Shown: piece after piece, positions 17,796 to 26,079 of the stretch
How positions within the stretch are numbered: position 1 is the stretch's first letter
Layout: each line of letters opens with the position of its first letter
Assembly (NCBI RefSeq): GCF_014524565.1
Contig: NZ_CP060139.1
Span: 2,859,501-2,923,500, forward strand
Length of the DNA stretch: 64,000 nucleotides
Reading direction: 5' to 3'
Source: Croceimicrobium hydrocarbonivorans
GTDB taxonomy: Bacteria; Bacteroidota; Bacteroidia; Flavobacteriales; Schleiferiaceae
Translations under genes and position numbers: made by a program
The notes under the pieces: generated by a model
Databases searched by the model: none
The model's input: the letters and a program-made list of their open reading frames with translations, nothing else
Told to the model about the DNA's origin: nothing

Positions 17796-17825
17796 AAAAG
17801 CCAGACCCTAAAGAATCTGGCTTTT
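17796..17825. terminator. Bidirectional intrinsic terminator
   Basis: AAAAGCCAGA (17796-17805) and TCTGGCTTTT (17816-17825) form a perfect 10-bp stem with a 10-nt loop, A-rich upstream and T-rich downstream. It sits between the convergent sugar transferase and DUF2892-type genes and can serve both. Confidence 0.85.
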
Positions 17826-17831
17826 CCATAT

Positions 17832-18032
17832 TTAAACTTTGCAAGTACTTATTCCGAAAAGGCGGTAAAGCGGGCAAAAGCTAATGATGCTAGTTAGGAC
17901 GAAAATACCTGCCAATACCATTAATACGATGCCCAGGGTGGAGCCAATAATACCACTAAAATACAAGTAGGCTACTACGGCGGCGATGATTACGCGGATA
18001 AGACGGTCGGCGTTGCTCATGTTCTTTTTCAT
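17832..18032 (-). CDS. Small DUF2892/YgaP-like membrane protein
   Basis: 66 residues. After MKKNMSNADRLIRVIIAAVVAYLYFSG comes a second hydrophobic segment and a C-terminal FCPLYRLFGISTCKV. The N-A-D-R-L-x-R start and the CPLY ending are the hallmarks of the DUF2892 two-helix protein, which is also fused to rhodanese domains in YgaP. It is the last gene of the long reverse operon, 63 bp after the Crp/Fnr regulator; this pairing is familiar from other Bacteroidota. Function unknown. Confidence 0.8.
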   Translation of the reverse strand: MKKNMSNADRLIRVIIAAVVAYLYFSGIIGSTLGIVLMVLAGIFVLTSIISFCPLYRLFGISTCKV

Positions 18033-18095
18033 AACATTTCATTTGGATTGTAGAGCTAAACTAGAACCTTCGTCAAGTCTGTGCAGTAACCGCAG

Positions 18096-18758
18096 TTACT
18101 GCTCCAAAACTATAATGCCTTCTTTGCGCTGTTCTACTTTTCCTTCGTTTTCGAGCTTCTTAATTACGCGACTAATAACCTCACGGGCACTGCCCAAATC
18201 ACGGGCAATTTCGCGATGCGACATTTTTATGGGCTGACCTTGATGGGCTCGGGCATGATCGCTGAGGTATTGCATTAATCGTTGATCCATACGGCCAAAA
18301 AGCAGGGATTGAATGGTCTCTAATAACTCCGAATAGCGCAATTGGTATTGATTGAAAAAGAGCTTATTAAAGTCCTCGTATTCTTTGGTCCAGCGTTTTA
18401 CGGCATCTCCCGGCAGGAGCAATACATCACATTCTTCGGTGGTATAGGCTTTTATCTGGCTGGGTGAATTCTCCAAAACTGCGGAGAAAGAAAGAGCACA
18501 GCTTTGGGCCGCACGGATATAATAGAGGAGGAGCTCCTTTTCATCGAAGTCGGCCATTACCTTAATGCTGCCCTTTATTACCAGTGGGATGACCTTTACA
18601 TATTGGCCTTCCCGCAGTAATTCGGTGCCGGCAGGGTAGGAGGCATAGGTTCCTTCATGACTAATTTCATCTATTAATTGAGGGCTAAGACCCGCTAAGC
18701 TTTGTTTGAGTTGCTCGCGTAAATGCATGGGCATGGATTTGCGATCCAAGGTAGGCAA
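18096..18758 (-). CDS. Crp/Fnr family transcriptional regulator
   Basis: 220 residues. Residues about 20-145 form a cyclic-nucleotide-binding beta-barrel (GTELLREGQYVKVIPLVIKG, then SCALSFSAVLENSPS). The C-terminal winged helix has MSHREIARDLGSAREVISRVIKKLENEGKV as helix-turn-helix. No FNR-type cysteine cluster is seen, so an iron-sulfur oxygen sensor is unlikely; the ligand is unknown. It follows the cation diffusion facilitator by 23 bp and precedes the DUF2892 gene. Met codons at residues 9 and 11 are alternative starts. Confidence 0.88.
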   Translation of the reverse strand: MPTLDRKSMPMHLREQLKQSLAGLSPQLIDEISHEGTYASYPAGTELLREGQYVKVIPLVIKGSIKVMADFDEKELLLYYIRAAQSCALSFSAVLENSPSQIKAYTTEECDVLLLPGDAVKRWTKEYEDFNKLFFNQYQLRYSELLETIQSLLFGRMDQRLMQYLSDHARAHQGQPIKMSHREIARDLGSAREVISRVIKKLENEGKVEQRKEGIIVLEQ

Positions 18759-18781
18759 TAGCCGGGCGGTAGAATATGATA

Positions 18782-19660
18782 TTAATCAGATGAGCTGGGC
18801 TCTACATGGATAAGCACATCCTGTATTTGGGGATAAACCTTGGTTAGGTGATCTTTAAGCTTATGAGCGATGGCATGCCCTTCCCGAACGCTTAATTCTC
18901 CATTTACTTCAATATGCAGATCTACCAGATAGCCGGAACCATATTTACGGATGAAGCATTTTTCAGTTTCCAAAACCTGATCAACTTCCAGGGCCGATTT
19001 TCGAATGGCCGATTCGAGTTCGGGATAAAGGTGTTCGTCCATTACCTCTCCCAAAGCGGGACGAAGGATGAGGTAGGAATTGTAAATGATTAAAACACTG
19101 GTAAGCATGGCGGCAATTTCATCGGCCATAGCCCAGGCCTCGCCACCCCAAAGACTTATGCCTACCCCTACCAAAGCTACCACGGAGCTCAATGCATCCG
19201 AACGATGATGCCAGGCATCTGCAATTAAAGAAGAGCTACCGGTTTTTTCACCTTGCCTTTTCTGATAGCGATAGAAGCCTTCTTTTACAGCAATTACAAA
19301 TAGGAGCACATAAAGGGTGAATCCTTCCGGTACGGGATTTTCGCCTTGCAGAGAATCGATGGAGCGCAAACCAATAATTACCGCCGAGCCAATTAATAGG
19401 GAGGTGATACCAAAGGTGACCAGGGCTTCAATTTTTCCGTGACCATAGGGGTGATTGTCGTCGGCCGGTCGCTGTGCATATTTAAGTCCGGCAATCACCA
19501 ATAAGGAGCTAAAAAGATCACTAATACTTTCGGTGGCATCGGCCATTAAGGCAGCACTGTTTCCGAAAATCCCGGCCAAACCCTTAATGATGGCCATAAA
19601 TAGATTTACGGTAAAACTGAGCCAGGCGGCAGATTTTGCTTTTTGGCTATCACTTTTCAT
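18782..19660 (-). CDS. Cation diffusion facilitator (CDF) family metal transporter
   Basis: 292 residues. Six membrane helices are expected; helix 2 has LMADATESISDLFSS with the D-x-x-x-S/D metal site and helix 5 has LIADAWHHRSDALSSV (the HxxxD pair). The C-terminal 85 residues are the cytoplasmic ferredoxin-like metal-sensing domain (YLVDLHIEVNGELSVREGHAIAHKLKDHL). Such proteins export Zn, Mn, Co or Fe with proton antiport; specificity is not readable. It overlaps the preceding glycosyltransferase by 4 bp. Confidence 0.9.
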   Translation of the reverse strand: MKSDSQKAKSAAWLSFTVNLFMAIIKGLAGIFGNSAALMADATESISDLFSSLLVIAGLKYAQRPADDNHPYGHGKIEALVTFGITSLLIGSAVIIGLRSIDSLQGENPVPEGFTLYVLLFVIAVKEGFYRYQKRQGEKTGSSSLIADAWHHRSDALSSVVALVGVGISLWGGEAWAMADEIAAMLTSVLIIYNSYLILRPALGEVMDEHLYPELESAIRKSALEVDQVLETEKCFIRKYGSGYLVDLHIEVNGELSVREGHAIAHKLKDHLTKVYPQIQDVLIHVEPSSSD

Positions 19661-20757
19661 GGTCGCTTTCGAATTAGGCCTTGTTGCATGGTGATTTCGT
19701 ACTCTTCAGCAATTAACTGCCAATTGTAGCGCTCCTCAATACGACGGCGATTTTCCTGAATCCGCTCCTTAAATACTGCATCTGTATCCATGTGGTCCAG
19801 GTGATTCGCAACATCAATATGATCACTAAAATAGGAGGCGTTTTCCCCTAATACTTCATAATTAAAGCGATTGCGATGCGCCACGATGGAACAGCCGCAA
19901 GCCATGGCTTCTAAGAGGCTGGGGTTAGTGCCGCCTACACTATGACCATGGAAGTATAAATGGCTGTAATAGCGTAAATTATTGATCTTATCCTTTTTGT
20001 AAGTGCCACGAACAAAGCGGATGCGGGCATCTTTAAATTTTTCTTTGAGGTATTCACCATAGGGGGTGTCGTGATTCCCAACGACCAACATCAGGCGTTG
20101 ACTTTCACTTTGCACCACGCCTTGCAGGATCATTTCTATATGATTCTCCGGTTCGAGGCGGGCTACCAATAAATTGTAATCTCCCGCATCTAAGCCATAA
20201 GCATCCAAAATTTCAGGATTTCCCTTTTTGAAGATATCCGCTCCATAGGGAATGAAAACGGTGTCATTGGGGTATTGCGATTCCAGGTATTCTTGAATCA
20301 CCGTAGAGTCGGCAATGAGGATATCGCTGCGTCTGGCGGCCCATTTCTCAGCGTATTTCAAAAATTTCTGAACTCGAGGACTGTACTTACTTCGCTTCCA
20401 TTCCAGGCCATCCATATTGCAAAGGATGAGGCTGCGCTTGGGGAGCAGTCTTTGCCAAACGGAGCTGCTGGTATATCCTAAAAGGAGGATGGCATCAAAC
20501 TTCCGTTTACGGCTATCGATAATACAGTTGAGGTCGTAGATGAACTGCCCAATGGTGCCATAGCGATGTTCGGGATCGTATTTGTGGATGATCTCAATGC
20601 CCTGATAATTTTTTTGGTCGTAGGGATGACGATGCGAATTGTAGACCCAAACTTGATGTCCCATTTCTACCAACCTCAAACCTAATTGCTGGGCGCATTC
20701 TTCAAATCCACCATAAAGGTTGGGGATACCACGGGTGCCGATGATTCCTATCTTCAT
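19657..20757 (-). CDS. Glycosyltransferase family 4 with DUF1972 N-terminus
   Basis: 366 residues. The N-terminus KIGIIGTRGIPNLYGGFEEC is the DUF1972 signature found in rhamnosyltransferase-like GT4 enzymes. The C-terminal Rossmann domain has LLVARLEPENHIEMIL, RFVRGTYKKDKI and HGHSVGGTNPSLLEAMACG with the E-x7-E-like nucleotide-sugar site. It adds a sugar to a lipid-linked glycan in the cytoplasm. It overlaps both neighbours by 4 bp inside the operon. Confidence 0.9.
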   Translation of the reverse strand: MKIGIIGTRGIPNLYGGFEECAQQLGLRLVEMGHQVWVYNSHRHPYDQKNYQGIEIIHKYDPEHRYGTIGQFIYDLNCIIDSRKRKFDAILLLGYTSSSVWQRLLPKRSLILCNMDGLEWKRSKYSPRVQKFLKYAEKWAARRSDILIADSTVIQEYLESQYPNDTVFIPYGADIFKKGNPEILDAYGLDAGDYNLLVARLEPENHIEMILQGVVQSESQRLMLVVGNHDTPYGEYLKEKFKDARIRFVRGTYKKDKINNLRYYSHLYFHGHSVGGTNPSLLEAMACGCSIVAHRNRFNYEVLGENASYFSDHIDVANHLDHMDTDAVFKERIQENRRRIEERYNWQLIAEEYEITMQQGLIRKRP

Positions 20758-21821
20758 GCGCCCCCTTTTTGATGTTTTAGGTAAATGGCCAGAATGCTTC
20801 GGGCAGCCTTAGCCCAGCTGAAGTTTTCTTTAAGCCATTCGCTGTGATCTTCCTTTTGCTTTAAGGCCTTATGGATGGCGTTTCGTAAATCTTCAGGATC
20901 CTCCACCCTGGCAAAATTGGCCTGATCTTGAAAAAGCTCGCGGTTGATAGGGTGATCATTCACCACAATTTGACAACCAAAATGCAAGGCTTCCAAACTG
21001 GATAAGCCAGTACTTTCATAGTGGGAGGGCAATACATGTACCTTGGCTTTATTGAACATGGAGGCGCATTCTTCATGATTACGTGCCCCTTGGAATAACA
21101 CTTTGGGACCTGCTTCGCGCTTGCATTTTTTTAGATAAGCCTGATGGGCCGGAGCCGCATCACCAATGATATGTAATTTCCAATCGCTGCCTTTTTGGGC
21201 TTCGATCAGGGCTAATTGATTTTTAAGGGGTTCGATACGAGCTACGCATAAAACATCCTTCTTTTCCCGTGGAGGGTTTAAGGGGGGCAGATGCTCAGTG
21301 CCTAATTTAACCACCGAATGTGCTCCTTCATAGCTGAAATCCTTACGCAGGATTTCAAGTTCCGCATTACTGGCGGTAATGAGGTGGTCACAGCGATTAA
21401 GTATCTTTTGGATGCTTCCACGTTGCCCTTCCATCAGGTAATCCAGGCCAGGCATTTTATCACGGCCCTTTAAGCTCCGCGCAATAAGTTTTAGATATTC
21501 TAGGGCATGCTGACCAAAGGCTCTTTGCAAAAAGGCTCGGAGGCCGGAAGCTTTGCGATCGGCTTGTTGGTAGTCGACATAGATGCTGGATACTACAAGT
21601 GGAACCCCCGACTTTAAAAGGGGCAATAGGATGGCGGGTCGACTTAAGCCAAAGAAGTGAATAAGATCGTATTCTTTGGGATTTTGATGGCCATCCCAAA
21701 AGTCGCATTGCACGCCAGCCTTGGTCAGAAATAGACGATTTTGCTCTACATGGACCGTATCTCCTCCAGCTTGACTGTAGAGGTTGGGACGGGATACAAA
21801 GAGAACTTTAATCGCTTTCAT
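20754..21821 (-). CDS. Glycosyltransferase family 4
   Basis: 355 residues, GT-B fold. The N-terminal domain has KVLFVSRPNLYSQAGGDTVHV; the C-terminal domain has VLCVARIEPLKNQLALIEA, then HVLPSHYESTGLSSLEALHFG (the nucleotide-sugar site, E..GLSSLEA). No membrane helices. It overlaps bioY by 14 bp upstream and the DUF1972 gene by 4 bp downstream. Together with the downstream GT4 and the genes in the first 18 kb it suggests a multi-operon glycan pathway. Confidence 0.88.
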   Translation of the reverse strand: MKAIKVLFVSRPNLYSQAGGDTVHVEQNRLFLTKAGVQCDFWDGHQNPKEYDLIHFFGLSRPAILLPLLKSGVPLVVSSIYVDYQQADRKASGLRAFLQRAFGQHALEYLKLIARSLKGRDKMPGLDYLMEGQRGSIQKILNRCDHLITASNAELEILRKDFSYEGAHSVVKLGTEHLPPLNPPREKKDVLCVARIEPLKNQLALIEAQKGSDWKLHIIGDAAPAHQAYLKKCKREAGPKVLFQGARNHEECASMFNKAKVHVLPSHYESTGLSSLEALHFGCQIVVNDHPINRELFQDQANFARVEDPEDLRNAIHKALKQKEDHSEWLKENFSWAKAARSILAIYLKHQKGGA

Positions 21822-22365
21822 TCGGCTCTTCTAAGCTAGCAATTTGATCAGTAACCGGAACCAGTTTAGCCCTTAATTGTGCCGCAATAATTCCTCCTAC
21901 TAGGCTCTTAATAATAAGACCGGGGATAAGGTGAATAAGGGTATTCCAAAGGTCGGCCCCAGGCATATAGTAATAGAGCACTGCAAAGCCCGGGATCAAT
22001 AATAGGAGATGGGCTCTCAGGAAAATTAGAATGGCGCGGAAAAAGTGAAATTCTTGTCGGGCACTGGCATAGGCGACATATCCGGCGCAAGCCACAAAGC
22101 CCCACAAAAAACCAGCAGTAGCCCCGTATAATTTAGCGAAACCTGAAGTGTGATGCCCAAATACCGGTAAGCCCAAAGCACCCAAAGCCAAATAGGCCCC
22201 CACCACTAAAATGGCAGTACGCCAAGGCAGGAGGCTAGCCCCAATAAATATGATAAGGGTTTGCAGGGTAAGGGGGATAAAGCCTAAATCTAAACTCCAG
22301 GGCGCCAGAATGAGGATGGCGATTAATACGCCCAGGGCCAGTTTATAATTGGTGTTTTTCAGCAT
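21808..22365 (-). CDS. bioY: BioY-type biotin transporter S-component
   Basis: 185 residues and about six membrane helices. The family features are ALGALGLPVFGHHTSGFAKLYGATAGFLWGF (near residue 60-90) and the closing ...LWNTLIHLIPGLIIKSLVGGIIAAQLRAKLVP. BioY binds biotin; it works alone or with an ECF module. No bioM/bioN gene is nearby and no biotin-synthesis gene, so it is an orphan S-component inside an operon of export and glycan genes. Overlaps the MATE gene by 23 bp. Confidence 0.85.
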   Translation of the reverse strand: MLKNTNYKLALGVLIAILILAPWSLDLGFIPLTLQTLIIFIGASLLPWRTAILVVGAYLALGALGLPVFGHHTSGFAKLYGATAGFLWGFVACAGYVAYASARQEFHFFRAILIFLRAHLLLLIPGFAVLYYYMPGADLWNTLIHLIPGLIIKSLVGGIIAAQLRAKLVPVTDQIASLEEPNESD

Positions 22366-23701
22366 GATGAAGGGCTAGGAGTTGTTTGCTCTTAATTTCA
22401 AAGCGCCAAGTTAATAAGCTGGAGGCGACTATCAAGCCTAAGGCCAATCCATACCAAATTCCCAGTGGACCCCATTCTAGTTCAAAGCCCATATAGTAGG
22501 AGCTTCCCAATGCAATTACCCAATAGGAAAACATTACAATTAAGGTGGGGATACGAGTTTCGGATAATCCTCTTAAGGCCGCCAACACCGCGACTTGCAT
22601 ACCATCAAAAAGTTGGAAGGCTACCGCTACAATGAGCAGTTGTGCTGCCAGATCAATTACCACCGGATCATTGGAATAGAAGGTGGGAAGCAGGTGACGA
22701 CCAAAGAAAAATACCAGTCCGGCAATGGACATTAAAATGAGCATCAAGGCAAAATTGGTATGAGCCGCCATGCGTAGAGCAGGAATATTACCGGCTCCCA
22801 ATTGGTTACTTACCCGCACATTCGCAGCGGCGCCAATGCCACTGGCGGCCATATAGCTTACAGAGGCCAGGGAGATCGCAATTTGATGCGCAGCCAAAGA
22901 TTCGGCACTAATCCAACCGGCCATGACTGCGGCAATGGCGAAGGCCGATACTTCGAAGATAAACTGTAAACCGGAGGGAACGCCTATATCCAGCAATTTC
23001 TTAAAGTGACTCCATTGGGTTTGAGCCCATTGAATTCCTTGAGTATAGACCTTAAATGCAGGTTTACGGAACACGTAGATCGCCATGGTGAGGGCCATGA
23101 TAATTCGCGCAATTAAAGTAGCTAGGCCAGCTCCGGCTAATCCCATGGCTGGAAATCCAAAATGGCCGTAAATTAAAAGATAGTTGAGACCAATATTGAG
23201 GAGATTGGCACCCAGGCTAATCAGCATGGCCATGCGGGTATCGCTCAGACCTTCGGCAAATTGCTTAAAGGTGAGGAAGGTTAGTAAGGGAACTAAGCTG
23301 AGGCAGATAATGCGGTAATAAGGTCGGGCGGTGTCCAATACCTCTTTCTCTTGACCCATAAAATGCAGGAAATGCTCCAGTCCTAATAGAAGGAAAAAGA
23401 TGAGCAGGGCAATGCCGGTATTCAGGTAAATGCCATGTTTAAGGTAGCTCCGGGCTTTTTCGGGTTTCTTTTCTCCGTCGGCATTGGCTACCGGGGTGGT
23501 GAGTCCAAATGCCAAACCAATTCCAAAAACCATGGGGACTACAAATACCGAATTGGCAAAGGCACCTGCCGCCAGAGCCACCGTTCCCAAAGCTCCCACC
23601 ATAATGCTATCCGCCAGGCCTACCATAACGTGGCCTATCTGACCCAACATTACTGGCCAGGCGAGTTCGATGTTTTTTCGGAAGTGCTCTTTATAGGTCA
23701 T
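22343..23701 (-). CDS. MATE family multidrug/organic cation exporter
   Basis: 452 residues from ATG 23701 (seven upstream in-frame codons from 23722 are less likely because they overlap the promoter element). Twelve membrane helices with the two-fold MATE pattern: NIELAWPVMLGQIGHVMVGLADSIMVG in helix 1 and a second half starting near residue 235 with LLDIGVPSGLQFIFEV. Such transporters export drugs or organic cations with Na+ or H+ antiport. It is the first gene of the seven-gene reverse operon. Confidence 0.92.
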   Translation of the reverse strand: MTYKEHFRKNIELAWPVMLGQIGHVMVGLADSIMVGALGTVALAAGAFANSVFVVPMVFGIGLAFGLTTPVANADGEKKPEKARSYLKHGIYLNTGIALLIFFLLLGLEHFLHFMGQEKEVLDTARPYYRIICLSLVPLLTFLTFKQFAEGLSDTRMAMLISLGANLLNIGLNYLLIYGHFGFPAMGLAGAGLATLIARIIMALTMAIYVFRKPAFKVYTQGIQWAQTQWSHFKKLLDIGVPSGLQFIFEVSAFAIAAVMAGWISAESLAAHQIAISLASVSYMAASGIGAAANVRVSNQLGAGNIPALRMAAHTNFALMLILMSIAGLVFFFGRHLLPTFYSNDPVVIDLAAQLLIVAVAFQLFDGMQVAVLAALRGLSETRIPTLIVMFSYWVIALGSSYYMGFELEWGPLGIWYGLALGLIVASSLLTWRFEIKSKQLLALHHAEKHQL

Positions 23702-23719
23702 GGGAAAAAAGAAAGCCTG

Positions 23720-23727
23720 CAAAAGTA
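23720..23727 (-). promoter_or_regulatory. -7 promoter element of the MATE operon
   Basis: TACTTTTG on the reverse strand, exact TAnnTTTG match, 18 nt before ATG 23701. It would drive the operon ending at the 17796-17825 terminator. Confidence 0.45.
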
Positions 23728-23846
23728 GTTAAATGATGTCCCTTGCGGCCGGATTAAGGTTTTAAGAAATTGCTAATGGCAGGTCTTAGACGAAGGGATT
23801 GGTGAAAGCTTAGGGCTAGCTATTAAAATTCTTTATTTCTGTTGAT
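23728..23846. other. Short spacer, nothing recognised
   Basis: Between the MATE promoter and the first repeat module I see no gene, hairpin or repeat. Confidence 0.5.
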
Positions 23847-24510
23847 GTTTTTTTCTTGATACAACCGAAGGTTTCTAGCCTGAGCACTCAAATCCTTTTG
23901 GGAATAAAGAGACGTTTGATGGGGTTCCTCAATACTTTTTTCTTGATACAACCGGAAGCGAAGCTGTAGCTCTCAAATTCCATTGAAAATTAAAAAGACA
24001 TTTGAAAAAGTATTCAAAAAATCAAGGCCCCTGAAAGGCGATTCCTTCGGACCGCCGCTTCTGGGGTCGGGCCAGCCTGATTAATGATTTACCTTGGATT
24101 GGAAATTACCTTTCAAATGAATTTAAGTTCTGAGGACTACACTGCGAACGGCTATCGCTGCTCAGGTGCCACAAGCTCCGAATTATTGTTTTTTTGGTAA
24201 AAGTGATATTTAGTGAAGGATTCCACTGAACTCAATCTGTAGCGACTACCATCATTTGGAAGATCCGCCTTTCCTCAGTGATAGTTCGGCGCTTCGCGGA
24301 ATTGCGTCCGCCGCAGACGGAAAGAGCATGAAGCGAAAAGTGCCGAACGATTTTGAAGACTGGAAGGAATCAAAAATCACCTAGGGAAAGGCCTAGGGTT
24401 TCCCGCCTACCGGAGCTGGAACAGCGGCGGGCAGGTTGGATACTTTTTGGCCGATGCAAAAAGTATCACCCAAAACGAAGCAAAAAATCAAGGCCCTTGA
24501 AAGGCTATTC
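23847..24510 (+). repeat. Mosaic structured repeat, locus I (A-fragment, A, B1, B2, tail)
   Basis: A partial A head at 23847-23905 is followed by a full A module (23931-24027). Its arms read AATACTTTTT (23931-23940) and AAAAAGTATT (24005-24014), both changed relative to the GATAC/GTATC of other copies and still fully complementary. B1 begins with the 39-nt hairpin 24028-24066. B2 (about 24242-24467) has a 65-nt stem-loop at 24284-24348 (GTTCGGCGCTT with AAGTGCCGAAC), a GGGAAA/TTTCCC hairpin near 24383, and the 29-nt hairpin 24439-24467 (GATACTTTTT, AAAAAGTATC). A degenerate tail runs to the stop codon of the next gene. No coding capacity is credible; frames differ from locus to locus. Confidence 0.9.
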
Positions 24511-24513
24511 ATT

Positions 24514-24876
24514 CTATTCGGATTCGGGAGTCACAATTTCAACACCTTTGATATTTGGATCTAATGGGCTTGATTTTAATAGTTCTTCCCAGCAGCTTTC
24601 TCGGATGGAAATTATCTTATGCTCTATATCAGTGTTTGGTATTTCCAGGTTTATGTTCTGTACTTGGGAATATTCAAAATCAGTCACAATTTTCTGCATA
24701 CAGCAATCCGCATAATCCTTAGTTGCTTCCTCACTAAAGAACATCTTTCGTAAGTCGTCGAGCTCTATTTTCTCTCGGATCTGCTTTTTATTAGTTTCTG
24801 TCCATGAGTTCCTATGGCAAGCAGATGAAAGGATGAGTAGAAGGCCTAGGATTGCTATTGCTTTCAATTGGTTCAT
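24514..24876 (-). CDS. Small lipoprotein, unknown function
   Basis: 120 residues. MNQLKAIAILGLLLILSSACH is a type II signal peptide with lipobox SSAC (Cys20). The mature part is charged, carries an adjacent cysteine pair (DYADCC) and a third Cys, which may form a disulfide in the periplasm. No family recognised. The stop codon abuts the end of repeat locus I, so the repeat may have inserted or recombined just behind the gene. The toxin gene ends 36 bp upstream on the same strand. Confidence 0.65.
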   Translation of the reverse strand: MNQLKAIAILGLLLILSSACHRNSWTETNKKQIREKIELDDLRKMFFSEEATKDYADCCMQKIVTDFEYSQVQNINLEIPNTDIEHKIISIRESCWEELLKSSPLDPNIKGVEIVTPESE

Positions 24877-24912
24877 GAGGATTCTTCTTGATTTTTAAAG
24901 GCTTACATTTTT

Positions 24913-25203
24913 TTATTTGAAAATCTGATCAATGTTTTGTCGTCCAATGATCATCATGATTTCAATGACCTTATTATTGATGCGGAAGAAGATACTATCT
25001 ACCCCACAAACACTTCTGCGGTATCCTGCTCTAATGTGATCAACGGATTCGAAGGAATATGGACGCGCCGCAATTATTTCGAATTGATTAAAGAGAGCAT
25101 CGATGTATTTGTCGGCTTGTGATGCACCGAACTTGATCATGCCATATTGATGAATTCGAACAAGATCTTCTTTGGCTATATTAGATAGTTTGTACTTGGC
25201 CAT
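24913..25203 (-). CDS. ParE/RelE superfamily toxin
   Basis: 96 residues. YKLSNIAKEDLVRIHQYGMIKFG at the N-terminus and FESVDHIRAGYRRSVCGVDSIFFRINNKVIEIMMIIGRQNIDQIF at the end match ParE-type toxins, including the R-x-x-x-C/V central strand and the closing I-G-R/H-Q. ParE proteins poison DNA gyrase, RelE proteins cleave mRNA on ribosomes; the sequence looks ParE-like, but the target is inference. The start overlaps the antitoxin stop by 23 bp, the usual antitoxin-first coupling. Confidence 0.88.
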   Translation of the reverse strand: MAKYKLSNIAKEDLVRIHQYGMIKFGASQADKYIDALFNQFEIIAARPYSFESVDHIRAGYRRSVCGVDSIFFRINNKVIEIMMIIGRQNIDQIFK

Positions 25204-25435
25204 TCAAACCTTCTCTGGATGCGCGTTTTATATCTTCTTTCGAGTCATTGCTGAAACCGCTGTTTTCAGCTGCCTTAAGTCTCAGTCGTAGCCAATCCAT
25301 TTGTTCTTCTTGCTTTCGAGCCTGACGAATAAGGTCGTTAACCAATTCGCTCTTGCTAGAGTATTCTTGATTGTCTACTTGACGTTTCAGCCATTCATCA
25401 TTGGGCTCTGTAAGAGAGATACTTTGTCTAGCCAT
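25181..25435 (-). CDS. ParD/CC2985-type ribbon-helix-helix antitoxin
   Basis: 84 residues. The N-terminal ARQSISLTEPNDEWLKRQV strand-helix and YSSKSELVNDLIRQARKQEEQ helix form a ribbon-helix-helix dimer for DNA binding. The C-terminal half is charged and probably disordered until it wraps the toxin. It precedes and overlaps the toxin gene. A perfect 22-bp palindrome lies 10 bp upstream of its start and is the obvious autoregulatory operator. Confidence 0.88.
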   Translation of the reverse strand: MARQSISLTEPNDEWLKRQVDNQEYSSKSELVNDLIRQARKQEEQMDWLRLRLKAAENSGFSNDSKEDIKRASREGLNGQVQTI

Positions 25436-25445
25436 TGATTTTCTA

Positions 25446-25467
25446 TTTGGTGTAAATTTACACCAAA
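25446..25467. promoter_or_regulatory. Perfect 22-bp palindrome, probable toxin-antitoxin operator
   Basis: TTTGGTGTAAA at 25446-25456 is followed directly by its reverse complement TTTACACCAAA (25457-25467). It is centred 21 bp before the antitoxin ATG. A TAAATTTA element, one mismatch from TAnnTTTG, spans the centre, so repressor binding would cover the promoter. Confidence 0.75.
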
Positions 25468-25496
25468 CCTGCCTTTAATGCTGTGATTTTTTTGAG

Positions 25497-25990
25497 TGAT
25501 TTTTCTCTTGATACAACCGGAAGCGAAGCTGTAGCTCTCAAATTCCATTGAAAAGTAAAGAGGCATTTGAAAAAGTATCCAAAAGATCAAGGAAGCTTGA
25601 AGGCGATTCGAAATTACCTGAACCTTCGGTCGGTTCTTTCGATCACAGAAGCATGGGGCATTTGTGGCTTTAAAATTTGGGTGGATGCACTTAGTGCTTC
25701 ATTTTTTCTTGATAAAACCGAAGGCGCAGCCAGAGCTCACAAATTCCTTTGAATTTAATATAGATCATTTGTAAAACGAAGCAAAAAATCAAGGCCCCTG
25801 AAAGGCGATTCCATTGGACCGCCGCTTCTGGGGTCGGGCCAGCCAGATTGATGATTTACCTTGGATTGGAGATGCTCCCACAATCGATTTTGAGTCCTAA
25901 GTACTACCCTACGAACGGCTATCGCTGCTCAGGTGCCGGGAGTTCCGAATTATTGTTTTTAGAAGGAGTATTATTTGGTGAAGGATTCGA
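25497..25990 (+). repeat. Mosaic structured repeat, locus II (A, C, A, B1)
   Basis: The 5' arm of the first A is degenerate, its 3' arm AAAAAGTATC is at 25570-25579. After ATCAAGG (25586-25592) comes module C (about 25593-25706), which is found once more at locus IV with three differences in roughly 130 bases. A second A head (25701-25794) then leads into B1 with the 39-nt hairpin at 25795-25833 and continues to about 25990. A 61-codon reading frame across C (25567-25752) changes its C-terminus completely between copies and is not treated as a gene. Confidence 0.88.
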
Positions 25991-26079
25991 TCGATCACCA
26001 GCTAAGCTTGGAGCTAAGTAAATAGAAGGCTAAGATTTTAGTTCATGATAAAACTATGGAAGGATAATTCCTTGTTTTT
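25991..26079. other. Spacer, nothing recognised
   Basis: AT-rich DNA between repeat locus II and the stop of the next gene; no hairpin or motif recognised. Confidence 0.4.

Noticed and set aside
24353-24715. Forward reading frame of 120 codons from repeat locus I into the lipoprotein gene
   Set aside because: Its first half is repeat module B2 and its second half is antisense to the lipoprotein. The same B2 frame at 31301 continues differently, so there is no conserved protein.
25567-25752. 61-codon frame across module C, similar to one at 30741-30983
   Set aside because: Most residues match only because the DNA is a repeat; of three base differences two change the amino acid, and the C-termini are unrelated.
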